Positions 1-7,732 are shown, counted from the first letter of the stretch. The stretch is DNA of 14,051 bases from Pseudomonadota bacterium (GCA_009778235.1 WRKE01000295.1:1-14051), one strand, 5' to 3'. Notes: generated from the letters alone by a model not told the origin. A program made the numbers and translations.

Positions 1-43
1 TCGCAGCCAAGTCTTCTGAAAACACTGATTTTGGGCGCGCCAT
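1..43 (-). CDS. Unidentified protein, N-terminal 14 residues only (partial)
   Basis: An ATG at 43 reading leftward opens a frame that starts MARPKSVFSEDLAA and runs off the window. It is preceded by a strong Shine-Dalgarno, AGGAGG (complement of 52-57), 8 nt from the ATG, which is the main support for a real start. Too little is visible to name a family; the basic start followed by an acidic patch is not diagnostic. It lies on the same strand as the amidase gene and 132 bp downstream of it, with its own possible promoter in between. Confidence 0.6.
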   Translation of the reverse strand, partial: MARPKSVFSEDLAA

Positions 44-63
44 AGGGGTATCCTCCTCACAAA

Positions 64-92
64 AGAGTACACCCTATTTGTTGCGATATCAA
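64..92 (-). promoter_or_regulatory. Possible sigma70-type promoter for the left-edge gene
   Basis: Read on the minus strand, TTGATA (complement of 87-92, 5/6 to the -35 consensus) is followed after 17 nt by TACTCT (complement of 64-69, only 3/6 to the -10 consensus), about 20 nt before the ATG at 43. The -35 element overlaps the first copy of the direct repeat at 88-105. The weak -10 makes this tentative. Confidence 0.3.
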
Positions 93-105
93 TGAAAAAT
101 GGTAT
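88..105. repeat. Direct repeat, copy 1 (17/18 match with 159-176)
   Basis: The 14 bases ATCAATGAAAAATG at 88-101 recur exactly at 159-172. After one mismatch both copies continue with TAT, giving 17 of 18 identical. The copies are 71 bp apart in the gap between the amidase stop and the left-edge gene. A pair of regulator binding sites is one reading. Chance in AT-rich intergenic DNA is the alternative. Confidence 0.6.
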
Positions 106-107
106 GA

Positions 108-122
108 TTCACAAAGAGTGAA
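108..122. repeat. Short inverted repeat TTCAC-N5-GTGAA
   Basis: A perfect 5-bp dyad (108-112 and 118-122) around AAAGA sits between the two direct-repeat copies and upstream of the left-edge gene. It could be a small operator, but a dyad this short can arise by chance. Confidence 0.3.
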
Positions 123-158
123 CAAGTTGGGGACATTCATCATGGCTGTATCTGTGTC

Positions 159-176
159 ATCAATGAAAAATGATAT
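159..176. repeat. Direct repeat, copy 2
   Basis: Second copy of the 17/18 repeat described at 88-105. Its last base touches the stop codon of the amidase gene (TAA, complement of 176-178), so it marks the start of the intergenic gap for the minus-strand transcript. Confidence 0.6.
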
Positions 177-2086
177 TACAGGGTGACGGCTGCGGCATGG
201 TGATGGTCGACGTAGGCAGCTATGCCTGCGGCGATCTGGGTGGCTATTTGGTCGAGATATTGATCGTTTTGTAGGCGTTTGGCTTCTTCGGGATTGGTGA
301 TGAAGGCAATTTCAGTCAAGATTGCCGGCATTTCAGCCCCGATCAAGACATAAAACGGGGCCTGCTTCACTCCGAGATTGCGAGGCTTGCTGCTGCGGCC
401 CAGGCCGGAAATCAAATTGGACTGCACGAACTGCGCCAACCGGGTTGATTCATCGAGCTTGGAATTTTTCATCATGGTCGCGAGAATATCCTGCATCTCA
501 CTGATACTGTGAGTTGAGGTGGCATTTTCCAAGGCCGCGACCCGCATGGCATGGGCATCGGTGGCCAGGTTGAGGAAGTAGGTCTCGATGCCGCTCTTGC
601 TCTGGTCAGAATGCGCGTTGGTGTGAATCGAAATAAAAAGATCGCTTTTTTGGGAGTTGGCAATGGCTGTTCGCTGCTCAAGGGGGATGAAAAGATCCTT
701 GGAGCGGGTCAACACCACTTCGTAGTTGTATGTTTCCTTGAGAACCTTTGCGACCTTTTTGGAAACCGTCAGAACGATATCCTTTTCCTTCAGACCAAAG
801 GCCATGGCCCCCGGATCTTTGCCGCCATGGCCCGGATCAATCACGATTTTGCGGATGCCAAGTCCCAACTGCTGCGCCAGCGAGAGTTTTTCCCGCTGTT
901 TTTCTTTGCTGGACGCTGGCGGCAAGGCTATTGACCGCGGACTGCGTTTCTTCTGCTCTGTCAGGCTGACCACCGCCCGCGCCGAATCGTTTGCTGGCTT
1001 CGGGGCTGTTGCCGCCTCGTCAGGTGATTGGGCTAGTTGCGGAGTGGCGGCAAGGGGAGCGGCTGGACCGGTGGGCCGGCTATCCTTGCCGGCGGCCCCC
1101 TCGCCGCGAATATCGACAATAACCCGGAACGGATCAGGCAGGCTGAAGATCTTGTACCCGGAGAAAGAGGCCAGATCCAAAACTATCCGGGTGGTGTCTC
1201 CGGTCAATTGGTCCGGGCGGATGGCCTTGAGCAGACCGGCCTTCACCTGGATGGTCTGGCGGTTTTTTTGCTCGATAAAACTTTGGCCGAGATCAATGGC
1301 GAGCCGATGGGTCTGGGCGTCGGTCTGAGTCAAGAGCTTGGCTGAAAAAGGCACCGGCCCATCGGGTTCAAGGACGATTCGGCAATAATCTTCTGAAGAC
1401 CAGTGCTTGACAGGGGCAAGGGCAGCTAAGCGCGGCTGGATTCGCGGTGCGGGCCCTGGCGCGGCCTGCTGAGTGCTGGCCTTTAATTTTTGCGGCTGTT
1501 GCTTGGCCTTGATTTTTTCGGCTTGATCCCCCTGCGGATAAAGTGTGACGATTTTTCGATATAAATCATCGGCCAGCGACTCCTTGCCAGGGCTCATCCG
1601 GGCACACTCCGCCGCCTCGTACAGGGCGTCGTCGGCAAGGGCATGGCCGGGATAAATGTCCGCCAGTTCCAGGAAATTCTTCATGGCGGCGTCGAGATCC
1701 GGTGGCTGTTTGAAGAGATCATAGGCGCGCTGATAAGTTTTGCCGGCCATGAACAGGCTGGTCGGGCCAAGCTCGCCTTTGCGCTCGGCAGCGTGAATCC
1801 TGCGGAAGGTCTGGGCGCAGTTAAGCCAATTGTCGCGGGCCCTGGCCAAAGCTTGGTCATGCTCCAGCCGCTCCGCAAAATCCATGGCTGCCTTGTACTG
1901 CTGCTGGGCGGTTAACTTTTCAGCGGCTTCGACCTTGATACCGGCCTTAGGGGTGGTTTTTGGGCTGGCTTTGGGCGCCGATAAGGCCGGCCCCGCAGCA
2001 ACAATGAGCAACAGGAATGCGGCCACCAGAGGCGCGACAGCCCGCACACAGGTTGAAAGTGATGAGGTGAAGAGGGTCAACTCCAT
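176..2086 (-). CDS. Exported N-acetylmuramoyl-L-alanine amidase with AMIN domain
   Basis: This enzyme cleaves the bond between N-acetylmuramic acid and L-alanine in peptidoglycan, working in the periplasm in cell separation or wall turnover. From the ATG at 2086 it is 636 residues. A signal peptide with a long hydrophobic stretch ends near ALSA-PK (about residue 37). A helical, TPR-like region follows to about residue 180, then a basic linker, an AMIN domain (roughly 220-325) that in known family members targets the enzyme to the envelope, a second linker, and an Amidase_3 catalytic domain from about residue 410. Zinc-site motifs are visible: DPGHGG (His near 420), the Glu in LKEKD, SIHTNA, and the catalytic Glu in LTEIAF (near 592). 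The C-terminus is His-rich. An upstream in-frame TTG at 2098 would add four residues; neither start has a clear Shine-Dalgarno, so ATG was preferred. It is longer than typical AmiC because of the TPR-like region. It resembles AmiC-type enzymes but I do not assign a symbol. Confidence 0.93.
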   Translation of the reverse strand: MELTLFTSSLSTCVRAVAPLVAAFLLLIVAAGPALSAPKASPKTTPKAGIKVEAAEKLTAQQQYKAAMDFAERLEHDQALARARDNWLNCAQTFRRIHAAERKGELGPTSLFMAGKTYQRAYDLFKQPPDLDAAMKNFLELADIYPGHALADDALYEAAECARMSPGKESLADDLYRKIVTLYPQGDQAEKIKAKQQPQKLKASTQQAAPGPAPRIQPRLAALAPVKHWSSEDYCRIVLEPDGPVPFSAKLLTQTDAQTHRLAIDLGQSFIEQKNRQTIQVKAGLLKAIRPDQLTGDTTRIVLDLASFSGYKIFSLPDPFRVIVDIRGEGAAGKDSRPTGPAAPLAATPQLAQSPDEAATAPKPANDSARAVVSLTEQKKRSPRSIALPPASSKEKQREKLSLAQQLGLGIRKIVIDPGHGGKDPGAMAFGLKEKDIVLTVSKKVAKVLKETYNYEVVLTRSKDLFIPLEQRTAIANSQKSDLFISIHTNAHSDQSKSGIETYFLNLATDAHAMRVAALENATSTHSISEMQDILATMMKNSKLDESTRLAQFVQSNLISGLGRSSKPRNLGVKQAPFYVLIGAEMPAILTEIAFITNPEEAKRLQNDQYLDQIATQIAAGIAAYVDHHHAAAVTL

Positions 2087-2178
2087 GGCAAAGGGCAAAC
2101 CATATTGTTAACTTAATGAAAAAATTATCATTTTTAGGAATGGGCCTTAGCGTTGAACTGAGAATAGATTCAAATTAG

Positions 2179-2191
2179 CTGTACTATACAG
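2179..2191. promoter_or_regulatory. Dyad CTGTA-CTA-TACAG over the amidase -10 element
   Basis: A perfect 5-bp inverted repeat with a 3-bp centre. It covers the proposed -10 hexamer of the amidase promoter, a natural operator position. The half-site spacing is CTG-N7-CAG, shorter than the CTG-N10-CAG of the E. coli LexA box, so I do not call it a LexA site. Confidence 0.35.
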
Positions 2192-2211
2192 TATTTACGC
2201 CTGAAGGTAAA
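2183..2211 (-). promoter_or_regulatory. Sigma70-type promoter for the amidase gene
   Basis: On the minus strand, TTTACC (complement of 2206-2211, 4/6 to the -35 consensus) and TATAGT (complement of 2183-2188, 5/6 to the -10 consensus) are separated by exactly 17 nt. They lie about 95 nt upstream of the amidase ATG. This suggests the amidase can be transcribed independently of mutS, which ends at 2315. The call rests on consensus matching alone. Confidence 0.45.
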
Positions 2212-2228
2212 AGAAATTGTACTTCAGG
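2200..2228. repeat. Imperfect inverted repeat in the mutS-amidase gap
   Basis: CCTGAAGGTA (2200-2209) pairs with TACTTCAGG (2220-2228) with one bulged G around a 10-nt loop. No T-tract follows on the minus strand, so it is a poor intrinsic terminator for mutS. One arm overlaps the -35 hexamer of the amidase promoter, so an operator or RNA hairpin is possible. Confidence 0.4.
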
Positions 2229-2236
2229 GGTCTGTG

Positions 2237-2253
2237 GTTTAAAAAATTTAAAC
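2237..2253. repeat. Perfect AT-rich dyad GTTTAAA-AAA-TTTAAAC
   Basis: A perfect 7-bp inverted repeat with a 3-bp centre, about 60 nt beyond the mutS stop and upstream of the amidase -35. It could be a protein binding site or a weak transcript-end hairpin. The composition is simple, so chance is not excluded. Confidence 0.35.
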
Positions 2254-2314
2254 AGGAAACTGTGGGCAGAGGTGGGGCAACTGGCTGGTGTGAAGAGAAA
2301 AGCAGGAGCAGGGC

Positions 2315-4987
2315 TCAGCGTTCCGGAGAATCCAGGTTGGCAACTGCTTGATAAATAAGCTCTAAGGCCTGTTTGGGGCTCAGTTCGTCGGGGTTGACGG
2401 TGGCCAACAGGGCAAGCGCCGGGTGAGATGGGGGCGCGAACAGTTGCAACTGGCGGGGGGTGTTTTTTTTGCTTTTCTTGCCGGAGGCAATGGCTGGCTG
2501 CCCTTGCAGGTTGAATTCACCCATTTCAATATTCTTTAAGATTTGATAGGCGCGGGTGATTACCTGCTCCGGCACCCCGGCCAGGGAGGCCACCTGGATA
2601 CCGTAGCTGCGGTTGGTGGCGCCCTTGACCAGCTTATGGAGGAAGATGATGGTGTTATTCCATTCCTTGACCGCAATCGAATAGTTTTGGATCCTAGGGT
2701 TGGTTGCCGCCAGGTCGGTCAGCTCGTGGTAATGGGTGGCGAACAGGGTCTTGATGCCGATGGAGTTTTTTTGGGCCAGTTCTTCCGCCACGGCCCAGGC
2801 AATGGCCAATCCGTCGTAGGTCGAAGTGCCACGGCCGATTTCGTCCAGGATGACTAAGCTGTTTTCAGTGGCATTGTGCAAGATGTTGGCGGTTTCATTC
2901 ATTTCGACCATAAAGGTCGACTGACCGCGGCGCAGATCGTCCATTGCCCCGACCCGGGTGAAAATGCGGTCAACCAGACAGATGTCCGCGGTTTCCGCCG
3001 GGACAAAACTGCCGAGATGGGCCATGAGGACGATCAGGGCGGTCTGGCGTAAGACGGTCGATTTTCCGGCCATATTGGGACCGGTGATGATCAGGATCTC
3101 GTCGCGTTCCTGGTCGAGATGGACGTCGTTGGGAACAAAGCGGCCGGGTTCAAGCGAACGTTCGATGACCGGATGGCGCCCTTCGCTGATGGTTAGGGTG
3201 CGGTCGCGGTTGATCGTCGGCCGGCAGTAGCGGTGCCGGTGGGCCAGTTCGGCAAAGCAGGCCAGCACATCGACCCGGGCCAAAAGGTCGGCAACCGCCA
3301 GCAGGCGCTGGGTGTGCTCGACCAGTTGACCGCGGATCTCAAGGAAAAGCTCGTATTCCAGTTCCAGCCTGCGCTCTTGGGCGGTGGCGATGGAGTTCTC
3401 CAACTCCTTCAATTCAGGGGTGATGAATCGCTCGGCATTGACCAGGGTTTGCTTGCGGATGAAATAGTCGGGCAGCGCCTCGGCCTGGCTGCGGCTCACT
3501 TCGAAATAATAGCCAAAGACCTTGTTGTAGCCGACCTTCAACTTGGCCAGACCGGAACGTTCCCGTTCGCTGTTCTCCAGGGCGAGGATCAGCTTTTTTC
3601 CATCGCGGAGCAACACCAGGAGCCGATCGAGTTCGTGGTTGTATCCCTCCCTGATCAGCATCCCTTCCCGCAGGCTGAGCGGAGCGTCGTCGCGGATGGC
3701 CAGGTCGATGAGCTGATGCAGGTCGGCCAGGGTGTCGAATTCGGCGGCAATGGCCTGCACCAGAGGGGAGCCGCACTCGGACAGCAGGGCATGGAGGGCG
3801 GGCAGTTGCGCCAGAGAGGTCTTGATGGCACCCATGTCGCGGGCGTTGCCGTGGCCGAGCACCAGGCGGCTGCACAACCGTTCGAGGTCGTAAATCGAGG
3901 CGAGCAGGTCGCGGATGGCCGCCCTGTCCTCCGGGCGCTGGACCAGTTCTTGGACGCTGGCCAGCCGCGCCTCGATCAGCTCTTGCTCCTGCAGGGGAAA
4001 CAACAACCAGCGCCGCAGGAGACGTGCCCCCATGGGGGTTGCGGTCCGGTCGAGGGCAAACAGCAGCGAGCCTTCCCGGTGGCCGCCGACCAAGGTTACA
4101 AGCAATTCGAGATTGCGGCGGGAGGCGTCGTCGATGACCAGATAGCCGCCATGGTTGAGGGGGCTGAGCTGCTTGATATGGGAAAGCTCGGATTTTTGCG
4201 TCTCCTTGAGGTAGAGCAGCAGGGCGCCGGCCGCGTTGATGGCTGCGGTATAGGCGGCGCAGCCAAAACCGGCCAGGCTGGTGGTGCGGAAATGTTCGGT
4301 GAGGGTTGAGAGTGCCGTGCGGTGATCAAAGTGGATATCCGGTCGGCCGGTCAGGCAGAGCTGCCCCAGATGGGTGGTGAGCAGCTCGGTGAGCCCGGCC
4401 CACTCTTCGAGTTCGGACTGGGCCAAGATCAGTTCGGCGGGTTTAAGGCGTGTGAACTCGTCGATCAAGGGTGCGGGGCCACTTGCTGAAAAGGTGACCT
4501 CGCTGAGCTGGAAACGGCCGGTCGAGACATCGACCACCGCCAGGCCGGCCAGCATCTCCTTGGCCGAGCGGCGGGAAAACGAGACGGCACAGACATAGCA
4601 GTCTGCTTTGGCGTCAAGCAGCTGGTCATCGGTGGTGACGCCCGGACTGACCACCCGGACGACTTCCCGGCGGACAATGCCCTTGGCGAGCCTGGGGTCC
4701 TCGACCTGTTCACACAGGGCGACCCGGTGGCCAGCCTTGATCATCCGGCCCAGATAGCCGGTCACCGCGTGGAAGGGCACCCCGCACATCGGGATCTTGT
4801 TGACTTCATCCTTGGCGCTGCGTGAGGTCAGGGTAATGCCCAGGATCTTGGCGGCGGTCACGGCGTCGTCAAAAAACATCTCGTAGAAATCACCCATGCG
4901 GTAGAAAAGGATGGTATCAGGATACTGTTCCTTGATCTCCAGATATTGCTGGAGCATGGGGGTGATCTTGGGCGGGGCGGTATTCAT
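2315..4987 (-). CDS. mutS: DNA mismatch repair protein MutS
   Basis: MutS recognises base mismatches and small loops in newly made DNA and uses ATP to recruit MutL. The 890-residue length fits the MutS1 family. The N-terminal mismatch-binding domain carries the Phe-x-Glu wedge (FYE at 34-36 in GDFYEMF). Connector, lever and clamp regions follow. The ATPase domain has the Walker A motif GPNMAGKST (636-644), Walker B ending in Asp-Glu (715-716, in LDEIGRGTSTYDG) and a THYHEL signature. The C-terminal tail (SPKQALELIYQ and after) is present, so the gene looks complete. Its ATG overlaps the TGA of the upstream HIT gene by 4 bp (ATGA), and no strong Shine-Dalgarno precedes it, which suggests translational coupling. 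Confidence 0.98.
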   Translation of the reverse strand: MNTAPPKITPMLQQYLEIKEQYPDTILFYRMGDFYEMFFDDAVTAAKILGITLTSRSAKDEVNKIPMCGVPFHAVTGYLGRMIKAGHRVALCEQVEDPRLAKGIVRREVVRVVSPGVTTDDQLLDAKADCYVCAVSFSRRSAKEMLAGLAVVDVSTGRFQLSEVTFSASGPAPLIDEFTRLKPAELILAQSELEEWAGLTELLTTHLGQLCLTGRPDIHFDHRTALSTLTEHFRTTSLAGFGCAAYTAAINAAGALLLYLKETQKSELSHIKQLSPLNHGGYLVIDDASRRNLELLVTLVGGHREGSLLFALDRTATPMGARLLRRWLLFPLQEQELIEARLASVQELVQRPEDRAAIRDLLASIYDLERLCSRLVLGHGNARDMGAIKTSLAQLPALHALLSECGSPLVQAIAAEFDTLADLHQLIDLAIRDDAPLSLREGMLIREGYNHELDRLLVLLRDGKKLILALENSERERSGLAKLKVGYNKVFGYYFEVSRSQAEALPDYFIRKQTLVNAERFITPELKELENSIATAQERRLELEYELFLEIRGQLVEHTQRLLAVADLLARVDVLACFAELAHRHRYCRPTINRDRTLTISEGRHPVIERSLEPGRFVPNDVHLDQERDEILIITGPNMAGKSTVLRQTALIVLMAHLGSFVPAETADICLVDRIFTRVGAMDDLRRGQSTFMVEMNETANILHNATENSLVILDEIGRGTSTYDGLAIAWAVAEELAQKNSIGIKTLFATHYHELTDLAATNPRIQNYSIAVKEWNNTIIFLHKLVKGATNRSYGIQVASLAGVPEQVITRAYQILKNIEMGEFNLQGQPAIASGKKSKKNTPRQLQLFAPPSHPALALLATVNPDELSPKQALELIYQAVANLDSPER

Positions 4988-5490
4988 GGCGTGGAAGAGG
5001 GGGACAAGGCGAGGAAATCCGGGGCGAGCAGGTCAAAGGTTCGCTCGATATGCTGGGGGATGGTGCGGACTTCCGCGCATACGGTCATAAAATTGTGGTC
5101 GTCTTGCCAGCGGGGCACGAGGTGGAAGTGAAGATGGTCGGCAATGCCGGCGCCGGCCACGGTGCCCAAATTGAGGCCGATGTTGATGCCGTCGGGGTGC
5201 AGATGTCGTCTGAGGACGGTGCAGCAGGCGGTGAGCATGATCATCAGCCGACAGCTCTCCTCTGAAGTCAGGTCGGCGAGGTCGGCCCGGTGGCTCCGGG
5301 GTGCCAGCAGCAGGTGGCCGTTGGCGTAGGGAAAGCGGTTTAAGAGGACCACGCTCAGATCATCACGGAAGAGCAGCAAGTGCGCCTTGTCCTGGGCCGC
5401 GGTTCCTGGCGGTTCGAACAGGCAGCCGTTCGTCTTCGGCGCTGTGCCTAGAACGTGCTCCATCCTCCAGGGAGTCCACAGCACCTTCAT
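4984..5490 (-). CDS. HIT-family nucleotide hydrolase/transferase
   Basis: Histidine-triad proteins hydrolyse or phosphorolyse nucleotide substrates such as diadenosine polyphosphates or AMP conjugates. The 168-residue protein carries the HIT signature HLHFHLV at 119-125; His121 should be the nucleophile by family analogy. The N-terminal LWTPWRM resembles the start of bacterial and mycobacterial Ap4A phosphorylase-like HIT proteins. The CxxC zinc motif seen in many relatives is reduced to a lone Cys (CLFEPP). The gene overlaps both neighbours by 4 bp (ATGA), placing it in one unit between the metallophosphoesterase and mutS. The exact substrate cannot be told from the sequence. Confidence 0.93.
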   Translation of the reverse strand: MKVLWTPWRMEHVLGTAPKTNGCLFEPPGTAAQDKAHLLLFRDDLSVVLLNRFPYANGHLLLAPRSHRADLADLTSEESCRLMIMLTACCTVLRRHLHPDGINIGLNLGTVAGAGIADHLHFHLVPRWQDDHNFMTVCAEVRTIPQHIERTFDLLAPDFLALSPSSTP

Positions 5491-5981
5491 CGGATCGGCG
5501 GGATGGAGGCGATGCGGGCGGAAAGCTCCTTGCCTGCTTCAAGGATGGCAAAGGTTCCGGGCGCGCCATAGAGCCCGGTGGAATGAAAGCTGCCCGGATT
5601 GAGGAACAGGGTCGGGCCGTAGCGCTGGCAGGCCGACCGATGGGTGTGGCCGTAGATAATGCAGTCGGCCTCGGGAAAGAGGTTGATGAGTGCGTTTTCG
5701 GGGTCCGCGCCCAGCCTGGCGCCATGGGTCAGGCCGATGGTAAAGGGACCTAGGGAAAATTGCCTTTGCTCCGGCAGGCGGCCGTGGACCTCAAGCTCAC
5801 ACATGTTGCCGCCAACCGCATAGACGGTTTTGCCGGCAAAGGCCTCTAAAACGGCAAGCGTTGTTAGGTCGCCGGCATGGATGATGACCTCGCAATCGGC
5901 AAAGCAGGCCGCCACCTGCCGGGTGAACAGGCTGTCCGGCCGGCTGAGGTGGGTATCGGAAAGAACGCCGGCGCGGATCAT
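5487..5981 (-). CDS. YfcE/MJ0936-type metallophosphoesterase
   Basis: A 164-residue single-domain calcineurin-like phosphoesterase of the YfcE/MJ0936 class, whose characterised members cleave phosphodiesters using two metal ions. The metal-ligand motifs appear in order: SDTH (Asp9, His11), HAGD (Asp38), GGN (Asn59), THG (His86) and GHTH (His112, His114). The usual GGNCD is GGNMC here. It is the first gene of the overlapping unit with the HIT gene and mutS, and its start is divergent from efp across a 194-bp gap. The ATG at 5981 has no clear Shine-Dalgarno. The physiological substrate is unknown. Confidence 0.93.
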   Translation of the reverse strand: MIRAGVLSDTHLSRPDSLFTRQVAACFADCEVIIHAGDLTTLAVLEAFAGKTVYAVGGNMCELEVHGRLPEQRQFSLGPFTIGLTHGARLGADPENALINLFPEADCIIYGHTHRSACQRYGPTLFLNPGSFHSTGLYGAPGTFAILEAGKELSARIASIPPIR

Positions 5982-6175
5982 CGGTTATGGTGCGGTCCTG
6001 AGATGGTCATGGGTAGTCAATCTATAAGCATTGCGGGGCGAACACAAGAGAAGACCGGCTCCTGGGGATAATTTTGCTTTCCGCATTGGTAGCGCTTGCG
6101 AAAAAAACGATAGTTTTGTAATTTTAAAATTTTTGGGAAAAATAATCGATCTGCCAAGAGTGAAGGACAAACGAC
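5982..6175. other. Divergent intergenic region between the phosphoesterase unit and efp
   Basis: No gene is visible in these 194 bp. The part nearest efp (about 6095-6150) is strongly AT-rich and likely holds its promoter. One candidate is TTGGTA (6086-6091), a 17-nt spacer and GATAGT (6109-6114), each 4/6 to consensus; another possible -10 is TAAAAT at 6125-6130. A Shine-Dalgarno AAGGA lies at 6163-6167, 8 nt before the efp ATG. I could not settle on one promoter. Confidence 0.4.
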
Positions 6176-6739
6176 ATGTATACAGCATCCGATCTGCGCA
6201 AAGGCTTGAAGATTCAAATTGATGGCGAACCTTATATTGTCACCGAGTTCGATTTCTCCAAACCCGGCAAGGGACAGGCGCTGTACCGGACCAAGATGCG
6301 CAACATGATCACCGGGGTTCAATTCACCCAAACCTACCGTTCCAACGACAAGTTCGATCGGCCGAACCTCGAAGAGCGGAAGATGCAGTTTTTGTATGCC
6401 CAGGACAACGAGTACCATTTCATGGACACCTCCTCCTACGAGCAGATTTTCCTGACCAAGGAACAGCTGGCCGACGGGCTGAATTTTCTGATCGACAATA
6501 TGGAGGTGGAGGTGCTGTTCTTTGGCGACCGGGCCATCGATATCACTCTGCCCACCTTCGTCAACCTTGAGGTTACGGTGGCTGATCCTTGGGCCAAGGG
6601 CGATACCTCCGGTTCAGACACCAAACCTGTGACCGTGCAGACAGGCTTTCAACTCCAGGTACCGCCTTTTGTCGAGCAGGGCGATAAAATCCAAATCGAT
6701 ACCAGGACGGGTACCTACATCACCCGGGTGAAAGAATAA
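6176..6739 (+). CDS. efp: Translation elongation factor P
   Basis: EF-P binds ribosomes stalled on consecutive prolines and promotes peptide bond formation. The 187-residue protein spans all three EF-P domains at normal length. The loop PGKGQA has Lys32 at the position of the E. coli lysine that receives beta-lysine. The ATG at 6176 has a good Shine-Dalgarno (AAGGA, 6163-6167). The epmA gene begins 6 bp after the stop, so the two are very likely co-transcribed. A lysine-type modification of Lys32 is thus inferred from both the loop and the neighbour. Confidence 0.98.
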   Translation: MYTASDLRKGLKIQIDGEPYIVTEFDFSKPGKGQALYRTKMRNMITGVQFTQTYRSNDKFDRPNLEERKMQFLYAQDNEYHFMDTSSYEQIFLTKEQLADGLNFLIDNMEVEVLFFGDRAIDITLPTFVNLEVTVADPWAKGDTSGSDTKPVTVQTGFQLQVPPFVEQGDKIQIDTRTGTYITRVKE

Positions 6740-6745
6740 TCCGGC

Positions 6746-7663
6746 ATGCTCTCCCCCACGGGCCTGCGGCAGCGTTCCGACCTGCTGCAGGCCATCCGTT
6801 CGTTTTTTCTCGAACGTGATTATATCGAAGTCGATACCCCACTGCGGCTGCCGGTTCTGATCCCCGAATCCCACCTCATTCCTTTTACCAGCGGGGATTG
6901 CTTTTTGCACACTTCGCCGGAAATCTGCATGAAACGGCTGCTTGCGGGCGGTTGTGAGCGCATCTTCCAAATCTGCCACTGTTTTCGCCAAGAAGAATGC
7001 GGCAGGCTGCATCAAGCTGAATTTACCATGCTCGAGTGGTATCACCGGGGATGGGATTATCTCGACCTGATGCGGCAATGCGAGGAATTGATCGGATGGG
7101 TGGCCCGGAGGCTGTCAGGTTTTGCCGGCCTTATAGAAGAGGACCGGCTGTGCTGGCAAGGTGACCGGGTGGCCTTGACCCCGCCGTGGGAGCGACTTAC
7201 CGTCGAAGAAGCGTTCCAGCGCTATGCCGGGGTCTCGGTCAGGGATGCCCTGTGCGCTGACCGCTTTGACGAGATTTTGGTCACCGCGATCGAACCCAAC
7301 CTGGGGCGGACCAGACCGGTCTTTCTCTACGATTACCCGGTCGAATTGGGGTCGCTGGCCCGCGGGAGTCGAAACAATCCGTTGGTGGCGGAACGGTTTG
7401 AACTCTATATTGCCGGCATCGAGCTGGCAAACGGTTTTTCCGAATTAGCCGATCCACAGGAGCAACGGCAGCGTTTTCAACGGACCATAGAGCAGATGCA
7501 AAGGGAAGGAAAAACAGCCAGGATGCCGGAAAAGCTGTTGATTGAGTTGGGGCGGATGGGCGAGGCGGCTGGCATAGCCTTAGGCGTGGATCGCTTGTGC
7601 ATGCTGCTGATGGGGCTGGACGACATCGCCCGGACTAAGCCGTTGAATTTTTCGGAATTATAG
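6746..7663 (+). CDS. epmA: EF-P--lysine lysyltransferase EpmA (PoxA/GenX)
   Basis: EpmA is a paralogue of the catalytic domain of class II lysyl-tRNA synthetase that attaches (R)-beta-lysine to EF-P rather than to tRNA. The 305-residue protein lacks the N-terminal anticodon-binding domain of LysRS and starts directly with the synthetase core. Motif 2 is seen in CFRQEECGRLHQAEFTMLEW, and motif 3 in GIALGVDRLCMLL. The alanine before LGVDR, where LysRS typically has glycine (GLGIGIDR), is EpmA-like. The run ELANGFSEL is also typical of this group. It is coupled to efp by a 6-bp gap. The aminomutase EpmB, which supplies beta-lysine in E. coli, is not in the window. Confidence 0.95.
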   Translation: MLSPTGLRQRSDLLQAIRSFFLERDYIEVDTPLRLPVLIPESHLIPFTSGDCFLHTSPEICMKRLLAGGCERIFQICHCFRQEECGRLHQAEFTMLEWYHRGWDYLDLMRQCEELIGWVARRLSGFAGLIEEDRLCWQGDRVALTPPWERLTVEEAFQRYAGVSVRDALCADRFDEILVTAIEPNLGRTRPVFLYDYPVELGSLARGSRNNPLVAERFELYIAGIELANGFSELADPQEQRQRFQRTIEQMQREGKTARMPEKLLIELGRMGEAAGIALGVDRLCMLLMGLDDIARTKPLNFSEL

Positions 7664-7686
7664 ACAGCTCCCCTTGTCTTTTTTTT
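7662..7686 (+). terminator. Weak intrinsic terminator after epmA
   Basis: AGACA (7662-7666) pairs with TGTCT (7675-7679) around an 8-nt loop, followed directly by an uninterrupted T-tract to 7686. The 5-bp stem overlaps the epmA stop codon and is short. The T-run and the convergent phosphatase gene downstream make termination here plausible. Confidence 0.4.
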
Positions 7687-7732
7687 CCTTTCAACTACCA
7701 TGAGTTAACCCTTGTGAGATTGCGGCGTCTTT

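Noticed and set aside
34..43. GGCGCGCC palindrome at the left-edge start codon
   Set aside because: It is explained by the Ala-Arg-Pro codons and the start region of a GC-rich gene; no other structure supports a regulatory role.
2179..2191. LexA (SOS) box
   Set aside because: The half-sites resemble CTGTA/TACAG but the spacing is 3 bp too short for the E. coli-type box, and the LexA motif in this lineage is not known to me.
3233..4309. Open frame of 358 codons on the plus strand
   Set aside because: It is antisense to the mutS core, has low-complexity Gln/Gly-rich translation and no family motif.
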